A program made the position numbers and the translations under genes. DNA of 64,000 bases from contig JAHQIY010000002.1 of the NCBI GenBank assembly GCA_019054805.1, positions 8,184,001 through 8,248,000 on the forward strand, written 5' to 3'. This document shows, in pieces, positions 35,401 through 44,849 of the stretch. The stretch's first letter is position 1. Every line of letters starts with the position of its first letter. The notes beneath the pieces were generated by a model. That model was not told the DNA's origin, made no database searches, and was given only the letters and a program-made list of their open reading frames with translations. The stretch comes from Brachionus manjavacas. Taxonomy: Eukaryota > Rotifera > Eurotatoria > Ploima > Brachionidae.

Positions 35401-38400
35401 TTTTTCTAGAAAAAGAAATAAAGACAAAAAATTTTATTTTTTCTTGAAAAAAAAAAATATGACTTAAAATGTTTACATTTTATAATTTTTTGAAATATGT
35501 CTAAGTCTTGACTTGCTAATTTTAAACATTTCTGTCATTGGCAAATCGCTCACGTTAAGCTATAGCATAAATAAAACTACATGCTTGTCATTGAATCATT
35601 TAAACCATTTTCATTAATTTATTAATTAAAAACTATAAACTGATTGATCCACAAAATTAGCTACCAAACCAAAATTTCAACTGTTTGAAATATTTTACCA
35701 AAAAAATATTTATTAATATTTTATATAATGCAAGAAAAAATATTGGGTAAACTTAAAACTGTGGGTTATGCTAATAAGACTAATAGATCGGAAAATAAAT
35801 AAAAAAAAATTTAGGGACTTTTTGAATGTTTTTAAATGATTTAAAAATTATCCATTTTTATAATTTTTTTTTATTTTCTAGATAATATCCCATTTGCTAA
35901 ATCATTTAAATCATTATCCGTATGGAACCTATGGACCGACCAAAATATGTTCGAGCTGTAATGAAATAAACGATCTTGTTTTAATGCAATCAAATGATTG
36001 CAAGCAAAGTGATACCAATAATAATTCAAATGTACCCTGTGATGAATTGTCTACACTTCTTTTCGAACAACCTAATGTTCAGGTAAATTATTTCTTAAAT
36101 TTTGAATCAAATAAAAAAAAATGCCTGCTAGTTTAAAAGATAAAATTCTCGAAAAATGCGAAACTGAGCATTGTTTCACAATCTCTAGTATCAATCACAA
36201 TTTTTCCCTCAACAATTTTAAAAACTTGACAAAATTTTCATCTTTTATTTTTCTTTAACACGATGGTTCTATTCACTTATTATTACTCCCTCCTTTGTCC
36301 ATCTATTAGGCATCAGGCATTGTGTCGTGAAATGGGAGATTCCGGAGGATATGGTTTGCAATGAGCTCAAAAGAATTTGAAAAAATTTTATGTTAGATTT
36401 TAAGGGACTTATTGAAAAAATGTTGTATTTAAAATTTTGATTTGTTTGTACTCTGGTTGATATTAATTGAGTAATATTAAATAAATGTCAAAAAATCTAC
36501 TAATCTAATTAAATTATCCGATAAATTAATTAATTATCCATGTATTTAATTTTTATATCTAGCATCCCTATTTTTTATGGTACAGTACCTTTTTGTACCA
36601 TAATAAATCATTTTATCTAATAAATATAATCTATTTATCTAGTATGCATTAATTTGTTGCCAAATTTTAAAAGAAGTCTTGTCATCAGATAAAGGGACAA
36701 CAAAATATATTTGATAATAAATTAGATAAAATAAAATAATCTTAATTTAAATTAACAAGTTTTAAAAACTTTTTTTTTTTTATACATTTTTCATTGTTTT
36801 TTGTTTATATTCACAATTCTCTTAAATTCATTTATTTAGAAATAAATAAATTATTTAATTAAAGAAATCTAAGTTGTTACTTCAAGAAGCATTTGATAAT
36901 GCTTAATAAAAATATTAAATTTAGTAATAAATATTAATAGTAATAAAATTAAATCTACCTTTGAGAAAATTCTTTCAAGGAATCTTGAAGAATCGTTATG
37001 AAAATGCATCATCTAAAATTTTACTTTAGAATGTAAATAAAGTTATCTTCAAAATGATATTTTTTGTTTAAAATCTATTTAAAAGAATAAAAAATTTAAA
37101 AAAAGCATAAAATATTTCTCAAAAAAAAGAGATAAAAATTTTTCATTTATTTGTCATATTCTTGCCCATACGTGTCAAAAATAGGACCCGAAAAAACCTT
37201 TTTTTCAATTTATTTCGAGAACAGTTAGTCTTATCGACAAAATTCAAAAAAATCCAAAATTTCGACCAATTTTTGAATAAAAATCTTCTTTGGTTCAAAA
37301 GTTTTTGAGAAATTTAGGTTTTTGAGGGTTGGATCACTTTGGCTTGTATATCGGAGCAGAATATTGACTTGAAATTTAAAATTTAAAAAACAAAGCTTTC
37401 AAAGTATTTAAAGTTTTTGTTACATTCAGAAAAATATAGGTTTGATAATAAAAAAAATATTATTTGCAAAATTTTATTAAAAATTCGAAATTTTTCAAAA
37501 TCTGCTAAAAATTTTCCTTATCTTTTAATTTCAGATTTTGCTGAAAAATGGTGTTTCATCACTTCCTGTTTCTTTTCTTCATTATGGCAGCTTTCTTTGT
37601 TTCTAAAAATTTCCCAAAAATTCCATTATTTGTATCTTACTGCTAAGTGCTAGGTGTGTTTGTCCTCATTTCGAATCTTCTAACTCCTGAGATACGTTAA
37701 AAGTATAATTCTTAATTATCTTTGTGCATCAGTTGACAAGCTTTATGTTTTTTTTATATTCGTCTGTCCTTAGGGTACATCCTTCATCAGTATTTTTTTG
37801 CTTTTATGTATTATACAACTATTGAAATTAAATTTAAGAGTGATTGCAGAGACTAAATTTGGGTGGTACAAGTCTGTATCAGCTGATTAATTTTCCAGAG
37901 CAATTTTTGGACTCATAGGTTAAAAAAGTTATATCATTTTAAAGTCTTTGACTTGAAAATACTTTTTTAAAACTTTGATAGAAATCTAGTTTTAATAAAA
38001 AATTAATTTTTTATATTTAAAATTTTTTTCCATTTTAAGTTTTTCTCTGTGAACAACCAATACTTGATATCTTTGGTGGAACATCCTATAAAATCTAACT
38101 CAAGCGATCTGTTCCTGAGCGATTCATGGCAAAAACAAGTCAAGCTCTGTTCAACCGCTTGCCGAGTGATAGTGCGCGACTTCAGCGGCAAGTATTGTTG
38201 GGACTGCTGCTTATTAAACTCTTTAGACCACTTAGCACCCCAGGCAAATTCTCTCGAAATTCCAACCCATTCAGAACCTGACAATAACTCAATTCAGGGC
38301 GCTCCACTCTCTAATGCTGAAAACTTCGATTTTCAGCAATTGACAAGCTTGGAAAACGACCAAATACCCAAAGACATTGATTTACTCAAAAATGTCATTG

Positions 38401-39587
38401 ACTACATGAACTATTCGAGTCCCGAGTGCCGACTGGACACTTTAATCTCCATCCAAAGTCCATCTGTCGGTCAATACAGCCCCAATTTACAACTAAATGA
38501 TCAATTTGCATTCAACACTTTAGATGAAATCAAGGAAAAACTAATGTCCTGTGAGACCAGCATAGACTTTGGCGAAAAAGTGGTCACTTCTTTCCCGGAC
38601 AAAAAGTCTGACTCGGAACTCCAGCCTCCAGTGAACAATGACCTCCAGAGCCACCACTATTTTAACTTATGCAAATCATTTGTTCATCAAATGGGCTTTT
38701 TTTCAAGAGAAAAACGCCAAACTTTCAATTTGCTTCACAAATCGGCGCAATTGCTGCGCGAATTGAAAAGTCTGGATGACCAAACGTGCCGAGAAACCCA
38801 CAAAATAGCACTGATTTACATAGCCAAAGGCCAGCAAGACAAACAGTCCATTTTATCGAACGAAAAAGGCTCAAAGGACTATAATGATTTTTTGAGCGCG
38901 CTCGCCTGGCCTGTTCACCTAGAGACTCATGAGGGGTTCATGGGCGGCCTGCAGCACGTGTCAAGTCAGCTGAAAAGCGCCCCGTACTATTCAAATTCAC
39001 TGTGTGAAGTTCTGTTTCATGTGTCCACCCAAATGAACAATGCCAACGATCAGAACAAGATAAGCAAGTGGAGACACTTGGGAAATGACAGTGTACAGAT
39101 CATTTGGTCAGAACACACCAAGGACTATGACAGGTCTATTTTGGCCACAGAGTTTGCCGATGTGATAATTTGTGTCTACCCATTGAGCAATGGATTGTAT
39201 CGGGTGCAGATAATTAAGAAGGCGTCTGTGGGATTCTTTGGTCCATTGTTCGACGGCGCCATTCTTCACAAAAACATAATGCCGCATTTGGTCAGAGCAA
39301 CCGCGATCAACGCCAGCCGAGTGCTGCTTTCGAACACCAAGGGCTATCAGGATTTTTATGTACATAGAGCTCATGCGATTAGCAACATTGTGAACAAGCT
39401 TACTGAAAAGCAAACATTTGAACAGTTTGTTTCGGATGTGTATTCGCCAAATTTGGACTTTTTCACCAGAACAAAGTTTGCCGAGTCTAATGTGAATACA
39501 AATGTGAGCTCGCCAGTAACGAACTCGTCCAGTCTTGCAGCTTTGTCGGCCACAAATTTTGATAGTGAAAAACAATTAGTTTTGTAA
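17456..39587 (+). CDS. RALGAPA1: Ral GTPase-activating protein catalytic subunit alpha (RalGAP alpha), complete nine-exon gene
   Basis: Exons: 17456–18575, 21748–22549 (acceptor 21748 or 21757), 25610–25772, 25824–26346, 26418–26477, 26543–27018, 30698–32782, 35882–36082, 38040–39587. Phases join to a 2325-aa model; vertebrate RALGAPA1 is about 2000 aa. The N-terminus matches the family (SKILDTKKEVNSRLRYLRNY, HNYSHIYFIFYESF, RWQSRSIGRLLQKLLH). Exon 3, with no long ORF, gives WTLLIKILLRVCNFMF and exon 4 MIKATYNFNLPNDLWDQLV. The last exon holds the Rap-GAP fold: CRETHKIALIYIAKGQQDK, GFMGGLQ, RHLGNDSVQIIWSEHTKDY, with the Asn of GND (about residue 2159) expected to be the catalytic Asn thumb, then FFGPLFDGAI and VRATAINASR. 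The complex hydrolyses GTP on RalA/RalB and acts with RALGAPB. Ser/Gln/Asn-rich low-complexity segments expand exons 1, 6 and 7. An in-frame second ATG lies at 17462. Confidence 0.93.
19389..19519 (+). other. Exon-like open segment inside RALGAPA intron 1
   Basis: A good acceptor (AATTTCCACAG) is followed by 44 open codons (SLWSPDFSFPQLSPNEKG, then SVVLIGDGVGKFCKGYYVF) and a GT at 19520. It could be an exon of a nested gene, a captured gene piece or chance. I recognise no family and see no neighbouring exon. Confidence 0.2.
20934..21198. mobile_element. hAT-type MITE, CAGACTTG family, exact 8-bp target duplication
   Basis: Terminal inverted repeats begin CAGACTTGTTTTTAAGTCAC and end in CAAGTCTG. 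It is flanked on both sides by ACTATTAC (20926–20933 and 21199–21206), an 8-bp target duplication typical of hAT. It has no coding capacity and is full of AAGTCTTAAGTCAAGTC-like subrepeats. Confidence 0.85.
23120..23450. repeat. TTTACGTAAA-type AT-rich repeat
   Basis: Clustered GTAAATTTACGTAA, TACGTAAATTTACG and GGTAATTTTAC words in intron 2 of RALGAPA; same family as 16670–16920 and 59925–60215. Confidence 0.45.
23450..23876. repeat. Palindromic element with long imperfect terminal inverted repeats
   Basis: The left end (AATCTAAAAAACAATAAAAT, AACATTTGATCT, CAATTACTTAACTTAAACAA) recurs inverted at the right end (TTGTTTAAGTTAAGTAATTG, AGATCAAATGTT, ATTTTATTGTTTTTTAGATT). The right arm carries about 60 extra bases. 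Non-coding MITE-like structure; no target duplication identified. Confidence 0.6.
23915..24755 (-). mobile_element. hAT transposon remnant in RALGAPA intron 2
   Basis: Inverted termini ACTTTGATCTTACACTTGAA (left) and TTCAAGTGTAAGATCAAAGT (right) bracket about 840 bp. Inside, on the minus strand, 24506–24201 encodes the tail of a hAT transposase with the dimerisation-domain pattern IPIFSEKAKKLFSFPAS and FFERFFTICCVMSSKRNQ, matching the canonical I..A...L..PAS...ER.FS..G....KRN. The rest of the transposase is missing, so this is a non-autonomous relic. Confidence 0.6.
27250..27480 (-). pseudogene. LINE ORF2 C-terminal fragment in RALGAPA intron 6
   Basis: Minus-strand translation around 27395–27295 gives FFTNRIADDWNKLSNEVIEA and NGFKAWYDK, the usual end of CR1-like ORF2 (RV..WN.LP..VV.A....FK..LD). 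Short and frameshifted. Confidence 0.65.
28255..29135 (-). pseudogene. LINE ORF2 C-terminal fragment with (TAC)n tail
   Basis: The minus-strand sequence reads as a degraded CR1-like ORF2 end with several stops: a line resembling EKDLGVFVTSDLKW near 28985–28945, VRPHLEYAM near 28820–28795, KVQRRAAKLV near 28745, and FFNKPFGKGLEQF-like sequence near 28470. The tail at 28256–28280 is TACTACTTACTAC-like. It sits between the arms of the fold-back element. Confidence 0.65.
29159..29287. mobile_element. hAT-type MITE, CAGACTTG family, 129 bp, exact 8-bp target duplication
   Basis: Termini CAGACTTGTTTTTAAGTCAC and GTGACTTAAAAACAAGTCTG are near-perfect inverted repeats. Both flanks are ATTTTGAG (29151–29158 and 29288–29295). 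Same family as 20934–21198. Confidence 0.88.
33990..34310 (+). pseudogene. SWIM zinc-finger fragment of a MULE-type transposase
   Basis: In one plus-strand frame the sequence reads VVNFSESLAKWDSSKKY, then INIDTMSCNCKFYIK, an in-frame TAG, and AFCAHSLAFEDLI. The C-x-C ... C-x-H spacing is the SWIM finger found C-terminal to the catalytic core in MULE transposases. The preceding core is not recognisable. It lies in intron 7 of RALGAPA. A MULE source fits the 9-bp-duplication element at 55263. Confidence 0.5.
34311..35881. other. Remainder of RALGAPA intron 7, little seen
   Basis: AT-rich intron sequence. A weak, degraded CAGACTTG-family element may lie at about 35028–35515 (CAGACTTGTATTAAAGTC on the left, AAGTCTTGACTTG on the right). 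No coding segment was recognised. Confidence 0.35.
36083..38039. other. RALGAPA intron 8, no feature recognised
   Basis: About 2 kb of AT-rich intron. Short ATG-started frames here (for example 37417–37653) lack any family resemblance and are not supported. Confidence 0.4.
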
Positions 39588-39627
39588 TTTTTTGGTAATT
39601 AGCGACGTTAATTAAGGAAATTTTTTA

Positions 39628-39647
39628 AATAAAAATTTTATAATAAA
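39628..39647 (+). terminator. Polyadenylation signals of RALGAPA
   Basis: Two AATAAA hexamers at 39628–39633 and 39642–39647, 41–60 nt after the TAA at 39585–39587. Confidence 0.65.
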
Positions 39648-40033
39648 GACAATATAATGTCTTTTTTTTATTTTAATTTGCTTCTTTTCAAGATTTTTAA
39701 AAAAATAATTTTTTTGAGTATCAATTTTAATTAAAGTAAAGGTTTTTACTTAAACATTAGCACGTTAAAAAAGAAAAATTCAATGGCCTGCCTCAAAATA
39801 AATACAATTTAAGTAAAGATTTTTCAAGAACGCGAGCTAATTAAAATTGAAAAAAATAAAATACTCGATGCCATGAGGTGAAAGTTGCCTGAAGAAACCT
39901 GAAGTCAGAGAAAGCTTTGCAATAATTTCTCATCTTCAAAGACACTTCAAGACGGGTGGCTCTTATGATAGACTTTAGAAGTATCAATGCTTTTTAAAAA
40001 AATAATTAAAGAAATGGAACTTAATTACTTTAA

Positions 40034-40590
40034 TTATTTTTTTAGAAAGTAGGATCGATACTTTCTATAATTTCTATTGTCATAGCTTCCAACTTTCGCA
40101 TTCATATCGCCCAGGACTATCATGAGGTCATGTCGAGGCCCTTTATCTAAAGTTCCTTGTTGCTGTTCGTAGAATTTAGATTTTTCCTCGTCAATTGCTT
40201 CGTTAGTTGGGGCATAGCACTGTATGATGGATGTGTTACAATGCTTCCCTTTTGGCCGTGTGCGAATCAGTCTTTCATTTATAGGCTCCCATTCCATCAT
40301 AGCATCCTTTGCTTGCTTTGAAAACATTATCCCTACGCCGTGTTGTCTTGTGTTTTCAGATCCAGAATACAGGAAGGTCCAAATACTGTTGCTTATTTGC
40401 CCTGATCCTGTCCAGCGACTTTCACATATACCTAGCATCTCTAAATCGTATTTATCCATGACCAGTCCGGCGCATCTTGATGTTTCGGACATGGTTCTGA
40501 CATTCCAGATTCCGACTCTACATCTGTGAGAAGGATCAATACTTTCTAAAAAAAAAAAAAAATAATTAAAGAAATGGAACTTAATAACTA
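40034..40590 (-). pseudogene. LINE endonuclease domain fragment (EEP family) flanked by direct repeats
   Basis: The minus-strand frame encodes an apurinic-type endonuclease of the exonuclease/endonuclease/phosphatase fold: RVGIWNVRTMSETSRCAGLV, LEMLGICESRW, HGVGIMFS, CNTSIIQCYAPTNEAIDEE, LMIVLGDMNAKVGSYD. These cover motifs from the first Asn to the GD.NA block; the C-terminal Asp-His pair and the reverse transcriptase are absent. It resembles RTE-type proteins often labelled craniofacial development protein 2. The fragment is flanked by direct copies of AATAATTAAAGAAATGGAAC at 40001–40020 and 40560–40580, consistent with a long target duplication. Confidence 0.8.
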
Positions 40591-40798
40591 AGTTGCGTCG
40601 GTTGAGCCCATGTGCAAGCATTTAAAATGCTTGCACATGCGAAAGAGAAAAAACTAAACCCTAAACTAAGAAGAATTGTCTACAGCCACTAAATGAACTA
40701 AAAATCATTGATTTTTTGTTAGATTGATTCAAAGAGATTATGAATGAAGAAACGACTAAATTACTTTATCTTACTACTTCATAAACCTGTCATGTAAT

Positions 40799-40960
40799 TC
40801 AGTACATTCGCTTACAACACATTTCAGAAATAAGTTGAGAGTTTTTAAAGCACTGCACAAACAGCTCTAGAGCATGTTCTCAAGCGCTGCTTAAGCAACC
40901 TAGCGCAGCTCTAGAGCATGTGCTTAAGCAAGCTGTTAACTTATTTCAGAAACGTACTGT
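40799..40960. repeat. Small TIR element with palindromic core
   Basis: The ends read CAGTACATTCG...CATTTCAGAAATAAGTT and AACTTATTTCAGAAACGTACTG and are inverted relative to each other. Possible TAATT direct repeats flank it. The core is made of GCTCTAGAGC and GCTTAAGC palindromes. Confidence 0.4.
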
Positions 40961-41143
40961 AATTAATGAAATTCTAAAGAACATCCCCTATTGACATATC
41001 ATAAAAAAATGGATATAGTAAAAGGATACTTGAAAATACTCTAGAACATCTTTCTTGTTCTAGCGCAACTCTAGATCATGTGCTCAAGCGCTTCTTAAAC
41101 AACCTAGCACAGCTCTTGAGCATGTGCTTAAGCAAGCTGTCAA
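40857..41143. repeat. Two diverged copies of an approximately 75-bp AGAGCATG/GCTTAAGC unit
   Basis: 40866–40935 and 41050–41140 share CTCTAGA(G/T)CATGT, CTCAAGCGCT, TAAGCAACCTAGC and GAGCATGTGCTTAAGCAAGC in the same order, about 190 bp apart. Each unit holds several short palindromes. Confidence 0.6.
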
Positions 41144-41629
41144 TTTAAAGCATACTGTAAATCGTCATTTGGTTGTTATTTAAATTTTTAAAAATTCATC
41201 ATACATCATTAAGTGAGCAATCCAGAATCATTGCGTTGACCAACAAAGCCCTTTTAAAAAGTGATCGCGCCATTACTAATCACCAAAGACATATATGCTT
41301 ACATCTTTGTGATATGTGAGCACTAAAAAATGGGTAGTTTAAACCAGCAAACATATATTTATTAATTACCCTTCAACCACAACGGGTTTTTAAGATCCAG
41401 AAACCACTAACTATAACTGGAGATTAAACCCAAACTAAATATTTACCGCTTTTTGAATTTTTCTGAAAAGATCTTAAGTTAATTTTACATTTAATTTGAT
41501 AAAAATTTGAAAAAGGAATGCGTGAAAACGAAAGAACTAAAAATCATTTATTAGGTAAAGTAGTAATCGATTAGGTTAAAATTTTTGAAATTCTTGCAAT
41601 TTTTTAATTAAACTTATATCTATGAAAAC

Positions 41630-42000
41630 ATGAAGAAAACAAATCATTAAAACTCGTGTTAATCTTCGACCCTAGGAGAAATAATTTCTTATCGACCTGC
41701 TCGAAAGAATATCAAAAAAATTGGTTAAGTTAAAGTATTTTGTATTATTTGTAAATATTTGTTAATTTTTACAATATATAATTTAAGTCTTAATTATTAT
41801 GTTTTTAAAAAATAATTTTATAATCTTAAAAATCCACTCTTTTTAGTTTGAAAGCAATATTTACCAAAATTAAAATTTTGCTGGTTATTTTTATGATTAT
41901 CTTAATGCTAGATGCAAATACTCTTGAAACAAGAAAATCAAGATTCAAAAAGTATTTAAACAATTTAAATTCGATATTGGTAAATTCTAAATGATTTATA
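41630..42000 (+). pseudogene. Decayed paralogue of gene A, 3' part (exon 8- and exon 9-like)
   Basis: The acceptor and exon CTTCGACCCTAG|GAGAAATAA at 41664–41684 matches gene A exon 8. The exon-8-like piece (41676–41723, 48 nt, again a multiple of three, followed by GT) is two codons longer than the original and has the same AAAAAAATTG end. About 130 nt later, TTTGAAAGCAATATT introduces an exon-9-like stretch whose hydrophobic segment (KILLVIFMIILML) is off-frame. Exon 4-like words (AACATGAAGAAAA) lie just upstream, implying an internal deletion. Confidence 0.55.
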
Positions 42001-42012
42001 AATAAAAGAAGC

Positions 42013-42930
42013 GGGTCTAGTGGAAAATGTGAACAATTGTTCACAAAAAAATGTGACCATGAGTATCAAGTCCAAAATGTGAACATTTTGTTCACATAAT
42101 CTCTGGTCACATATTTGGTGACCAAAAAAGATAAATAAAAAAATAAAAAAATTTTTCGAGTCCAGTTTTTATATTTTGTGAACTTTAAATTTAGAATAAA
42201 AGTTTAATTTTAAATGCAAATAAAAAAAAAAAGATAAATACCAATTCCTTTTTTTATTAGTTTTTATGTTTTTTTGCCATATGCAACTGTACACCCTTGA
42301 TGTTTTACATTAATTCTCCACATAAATCACACATGTTTGCTGAGTGCTGTTTTTACTACATTCAAAGTTTCTTGAGAAGTAGTAATTTCAGTCATTGCTT
42401 TTTCACGATAATGTATTGCTTTTTCTCCTGCGTTTAGATTTAATACGCTTAATTCCTTATCTATTGTAATTAAATTCTCACTAAAACTCAACTCGGCATC
42501 ACTATCTAGGTTATTTATTGGTGTATCATCGGATTTTGATTTAACTAAAGTTACGGATTCTAAATCAATATATTCATCAATAATTTTAACTTTTCAACTA
42601 AATAATTTTTTTTGAATTTTGAATAGAATGATAAAATCTAAATTTTAATTTTTAGCTAGTATAAAAGTATAAAAGAATAAGAATAGTATAAAAGTATAAA
42701 AGAATAAGAGTTAAAATTGCATTATAAAATAGTTGTTTTAAATTTTTGTCTTTTCTAAATTATTTAATTTTTATTTTTTTATTTTAAAATTTGGTGAACA
42801 TTTTTTTTTGTGACCAGCTTTTGGTCACCAAATATGTGACCAGAGATAATGTGAACAAAATGTTCACATTTTGGACTTGATACTCATGGTCACATTATTT
42901 GAACAATTGTTCACATTTTCCACTAGACCC
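42013..42930. mobile_element. hAT-type element with GGGTCTAGT termini and exact 8-bp target duplication
   Basis: Inverted ends GGGTCTAGTGGAAAATGTGA and TCACATTTTCCACTAGACCC extend over about 120 bp (AATGTGAACAATTGTTCAC, ATTTTGTTCACAT, AAATATGTGACC). Both flanks are AAAGAAGC (42005–42012 and 42931–42938), an 8-bp duplication. 918 bp, no full transposase. The interior holds a coding remnant on the minus strand. It shares its first 9 bp with the element at 55764. Confidence 0.88.
42250..42590 (-). pseudogene. C2H2 zinc-finger coding remnant inside the hAT-type element
   Basis: The minus-strand frame from about 42590 is open for some 90 codons (LESVTLVKSKSDDTP, INNLDSDAELSFSENL, EKAIHYREKAMTEITTSQE). 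After a +1 shift near 42345 it continues MCDLCGELM, a stop, then GVQLHMAKKHK, which has C-x2-C and H-x4-H zinc-finger spacing. It may be a piece of the transposase N-terminus (BED or C2H2 finger) or a captured host exon. The two breaks show it is not functional. Confidence 0.5.
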
Positions 42931-42934
42931 AAAG

Positions 42935-43070
42935 AAGCAATTTTACAGAATATTATAGCTATTATGCTAAATAAATTTAAAAAGCCTACAAAATTTGCTT
43001 TGTTTAATGTCCATTTACGATTTGGACGATGAGATTTAACGTATTGTAATTTCGATTTATATTCTTTTAT
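42935..43070 (+). pseudogene. Decayed paralogue of gene B
   Basis: Directly after the hAT-type element, one frame reads AILQNIIAIMLNKFKKPTKF then ALFNVHLRFGR before TGA. This resembles gene B exon 2 (LLGQKLINILESNFFRK, DPLKLSFNVQ) in length, hydrophobic spacing and the FNV end. It follows the gene A 3' remnant on the same strand and precedes a gene A 5' remnant at 44370, the same B-before-A order as at 4023–5874. Similarity is weak and judged by eye. Confidence 0.35.
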
Positions 43071-43469
43071 TAGTTTAAGGCTGTTAAATTAATTTTCAGG
43101 AATCCAAGATGATTCTGATAAAGAAAGATTTTTTTCCATTTTCAATATAATGATTTTCATTTTCTATTCATATAGAGTGAAAAGTCCGGTTTCTTTAATT
43201 GCCTGTTAAAAATTGCTATATTAAAAAAATTATATATTTTGCTTATTTTTTAATTAAAAAATAAAATGGATTTCTAAGTTCTTTAAATTAAAAATTAGGC
43301 CCAAGCTTTTCACAATTTTAGTTTACAATTTAGAATAAAAAAACTTTGAATCATGTTCGGAATTCATAATAATGTCTTATGTAAAAAAAATAAAAGAATA
43401 AAACACTTCCGAACTAGCATAATTAAAATTTTTAAAATATGGTTTTAGAAAACATTTATTTGAACAACA

Positions 43470-44346
43470 ATAGCATATTTATTTTGAGACTAAACTTACA
43501 ATAATTCTGAACCGAGCTATAAACTGTTATTAAAAGAAAGTTTTACATATATTTGCACCCTTCAAATACCTTTCACCATGAAAATAGATGCTTCACACAG
43601 TCATGTATTAGAACAGACGTCTGTGGAAAGAGATTTAGGTATCATGATAAATAATAAGCTTAAATGGACTGAGCAGATAGACAAGGCAATCCAGATGGCT
43701 AATGGAGTCCTTGCTCAACTCAAAAATGCCTTTAAATTTTGGACAACGGACAACTTTAGAAGACTCTTCACTGCGTTTGTAAGACCACATCTTGAATACT
43801 GTACAGCAGCCTGGAATCCTTTGCAAAAGAAAGACATTAAAAGGCTGGAAAAGGTCCAACGTAGAGCTACCAAACTAGTGCCTGGTCTCAGAAATCTCAA
43901 TTATTTCTCAAGATTAGCAAAAATTGGTATCCCTACGCTTGAAAGTAGAAGGAAAAGAGGTGATGCAATCCAACTATTCAAAATTGTCAGTAAACAGAGC
44001 ACTGTTCACCTGCATGCCTTCGCAGATTCAAGCCAAACTCCTAAAATCAATCACTCATCGATGAATCTACGTAAAAAACCAAGACTCAGGAAGCAACTTT
44101 GCTTGTCAAGACCTAGAGAAAACTTCTTCACGAACAGAGTAGCTTCGTTATGGAACGAGCTACCGGACACTGTAGTTTCTGCAAAATCAACAAATGCATT
44201 CAAAGACAAGTTTGACAAATTCAGATCCCAGCAATTGGCGGCTAATGATACTACTAAAGTCGAATAACCCATTGGTTATTCTTCTTCATCTGATTCTAAT
44301 ATCAGATTGTAGTCTCTCCTTCATATTCATATTCATATTCATATAT
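43470..44346 (+). pseudogene. LINE ORF2 C-terminal fragment, 229-codon open frame, (ATTCAT)n tail
   Basis: The frame at 43578–44267 is open and holds ERDLGIMINNKLKWTEQI, LFTAFVRPHLEYCTAAWNP, KRLEKVQRRATKLVPGLR, SRRKRGDAIQLFKIV and FFTNRVASLWNELPDTVV, the C-terminal part of a CR1/jockey-type ORF2 after the catalytic palm. A (TTCATA)n microsatellite at about 44320–44346 is the 3' tail. The open frame suggests a fairly young 5'-truncated insertion. Confidence 0.85.
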
Positions 44347-44369
44347 ATCTTAATTTAGATTCATTGAAA

Positions 44370-44710
44370 AGTAATATTGGATGTAAAATTTTAAAATCCG
44401 TGATTTTTATGAAAAATTTTGAAGTGAAGGTTGTTCCTTAACAAAATTACTCGAGACTACCGAACAAATTGAAAGAGAACATTGTGTAAGATTCCAATAG
44501 ATAATTTTTAAATAAATATTTTTTCGAAAATCTTAAATTAAAGTTAAATTAAATAAATAATGATCGAAGTCGAAAAGGATTAAAATTTAGTTTTAATTTT
44601 TTTTACATTGTTTACAATGAATTAATTTTTTTAAACAAAACTTAAACTTAAAGAAAATAAAAAAATCATTATAATCGGCTTAGAAATTTCGAAAAAGAAA
44701 TTAAACAAAA
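44370..44710 (+). pseudogene. Decayed paralogue of gene A, promoter to exon 4
   Basis: GGATGTAAAATTTTAAAA, then CGAGACTACCGAACAA at 44453–44468 match the gene A upstream region (CGAGACTACCGAACAA at 4523–4538). Exon 3-like (CGAAGTCGAAAAGGATTA, 44566 onward) and exon 4-like (AAGAAAATAAAAA..TCGGCTTAGAAAT, 44651 onward) stretches follow at similar spacing. No open frame remains. Confidence 0.55.
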
Positions 44711-44849
44711 TTTTAAACAGGTTTTTTTATTGTCTTTTAAAAAATTCAATATCACTTTTGTGGATTCAAATAATTTAAATTTTGGGGAAAATATTCAAGA
44801 TCATTTGTTTAAAATAAATTAAATAAATTTGGAATTTTTAAGGTTCAAC

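Noticed and set aside
39108-39575. 155-codon minus-strand ORF over the Rap-GAP domain
   Set aside because: Antisense shadow of the most conserved part of RalGAP alpha.
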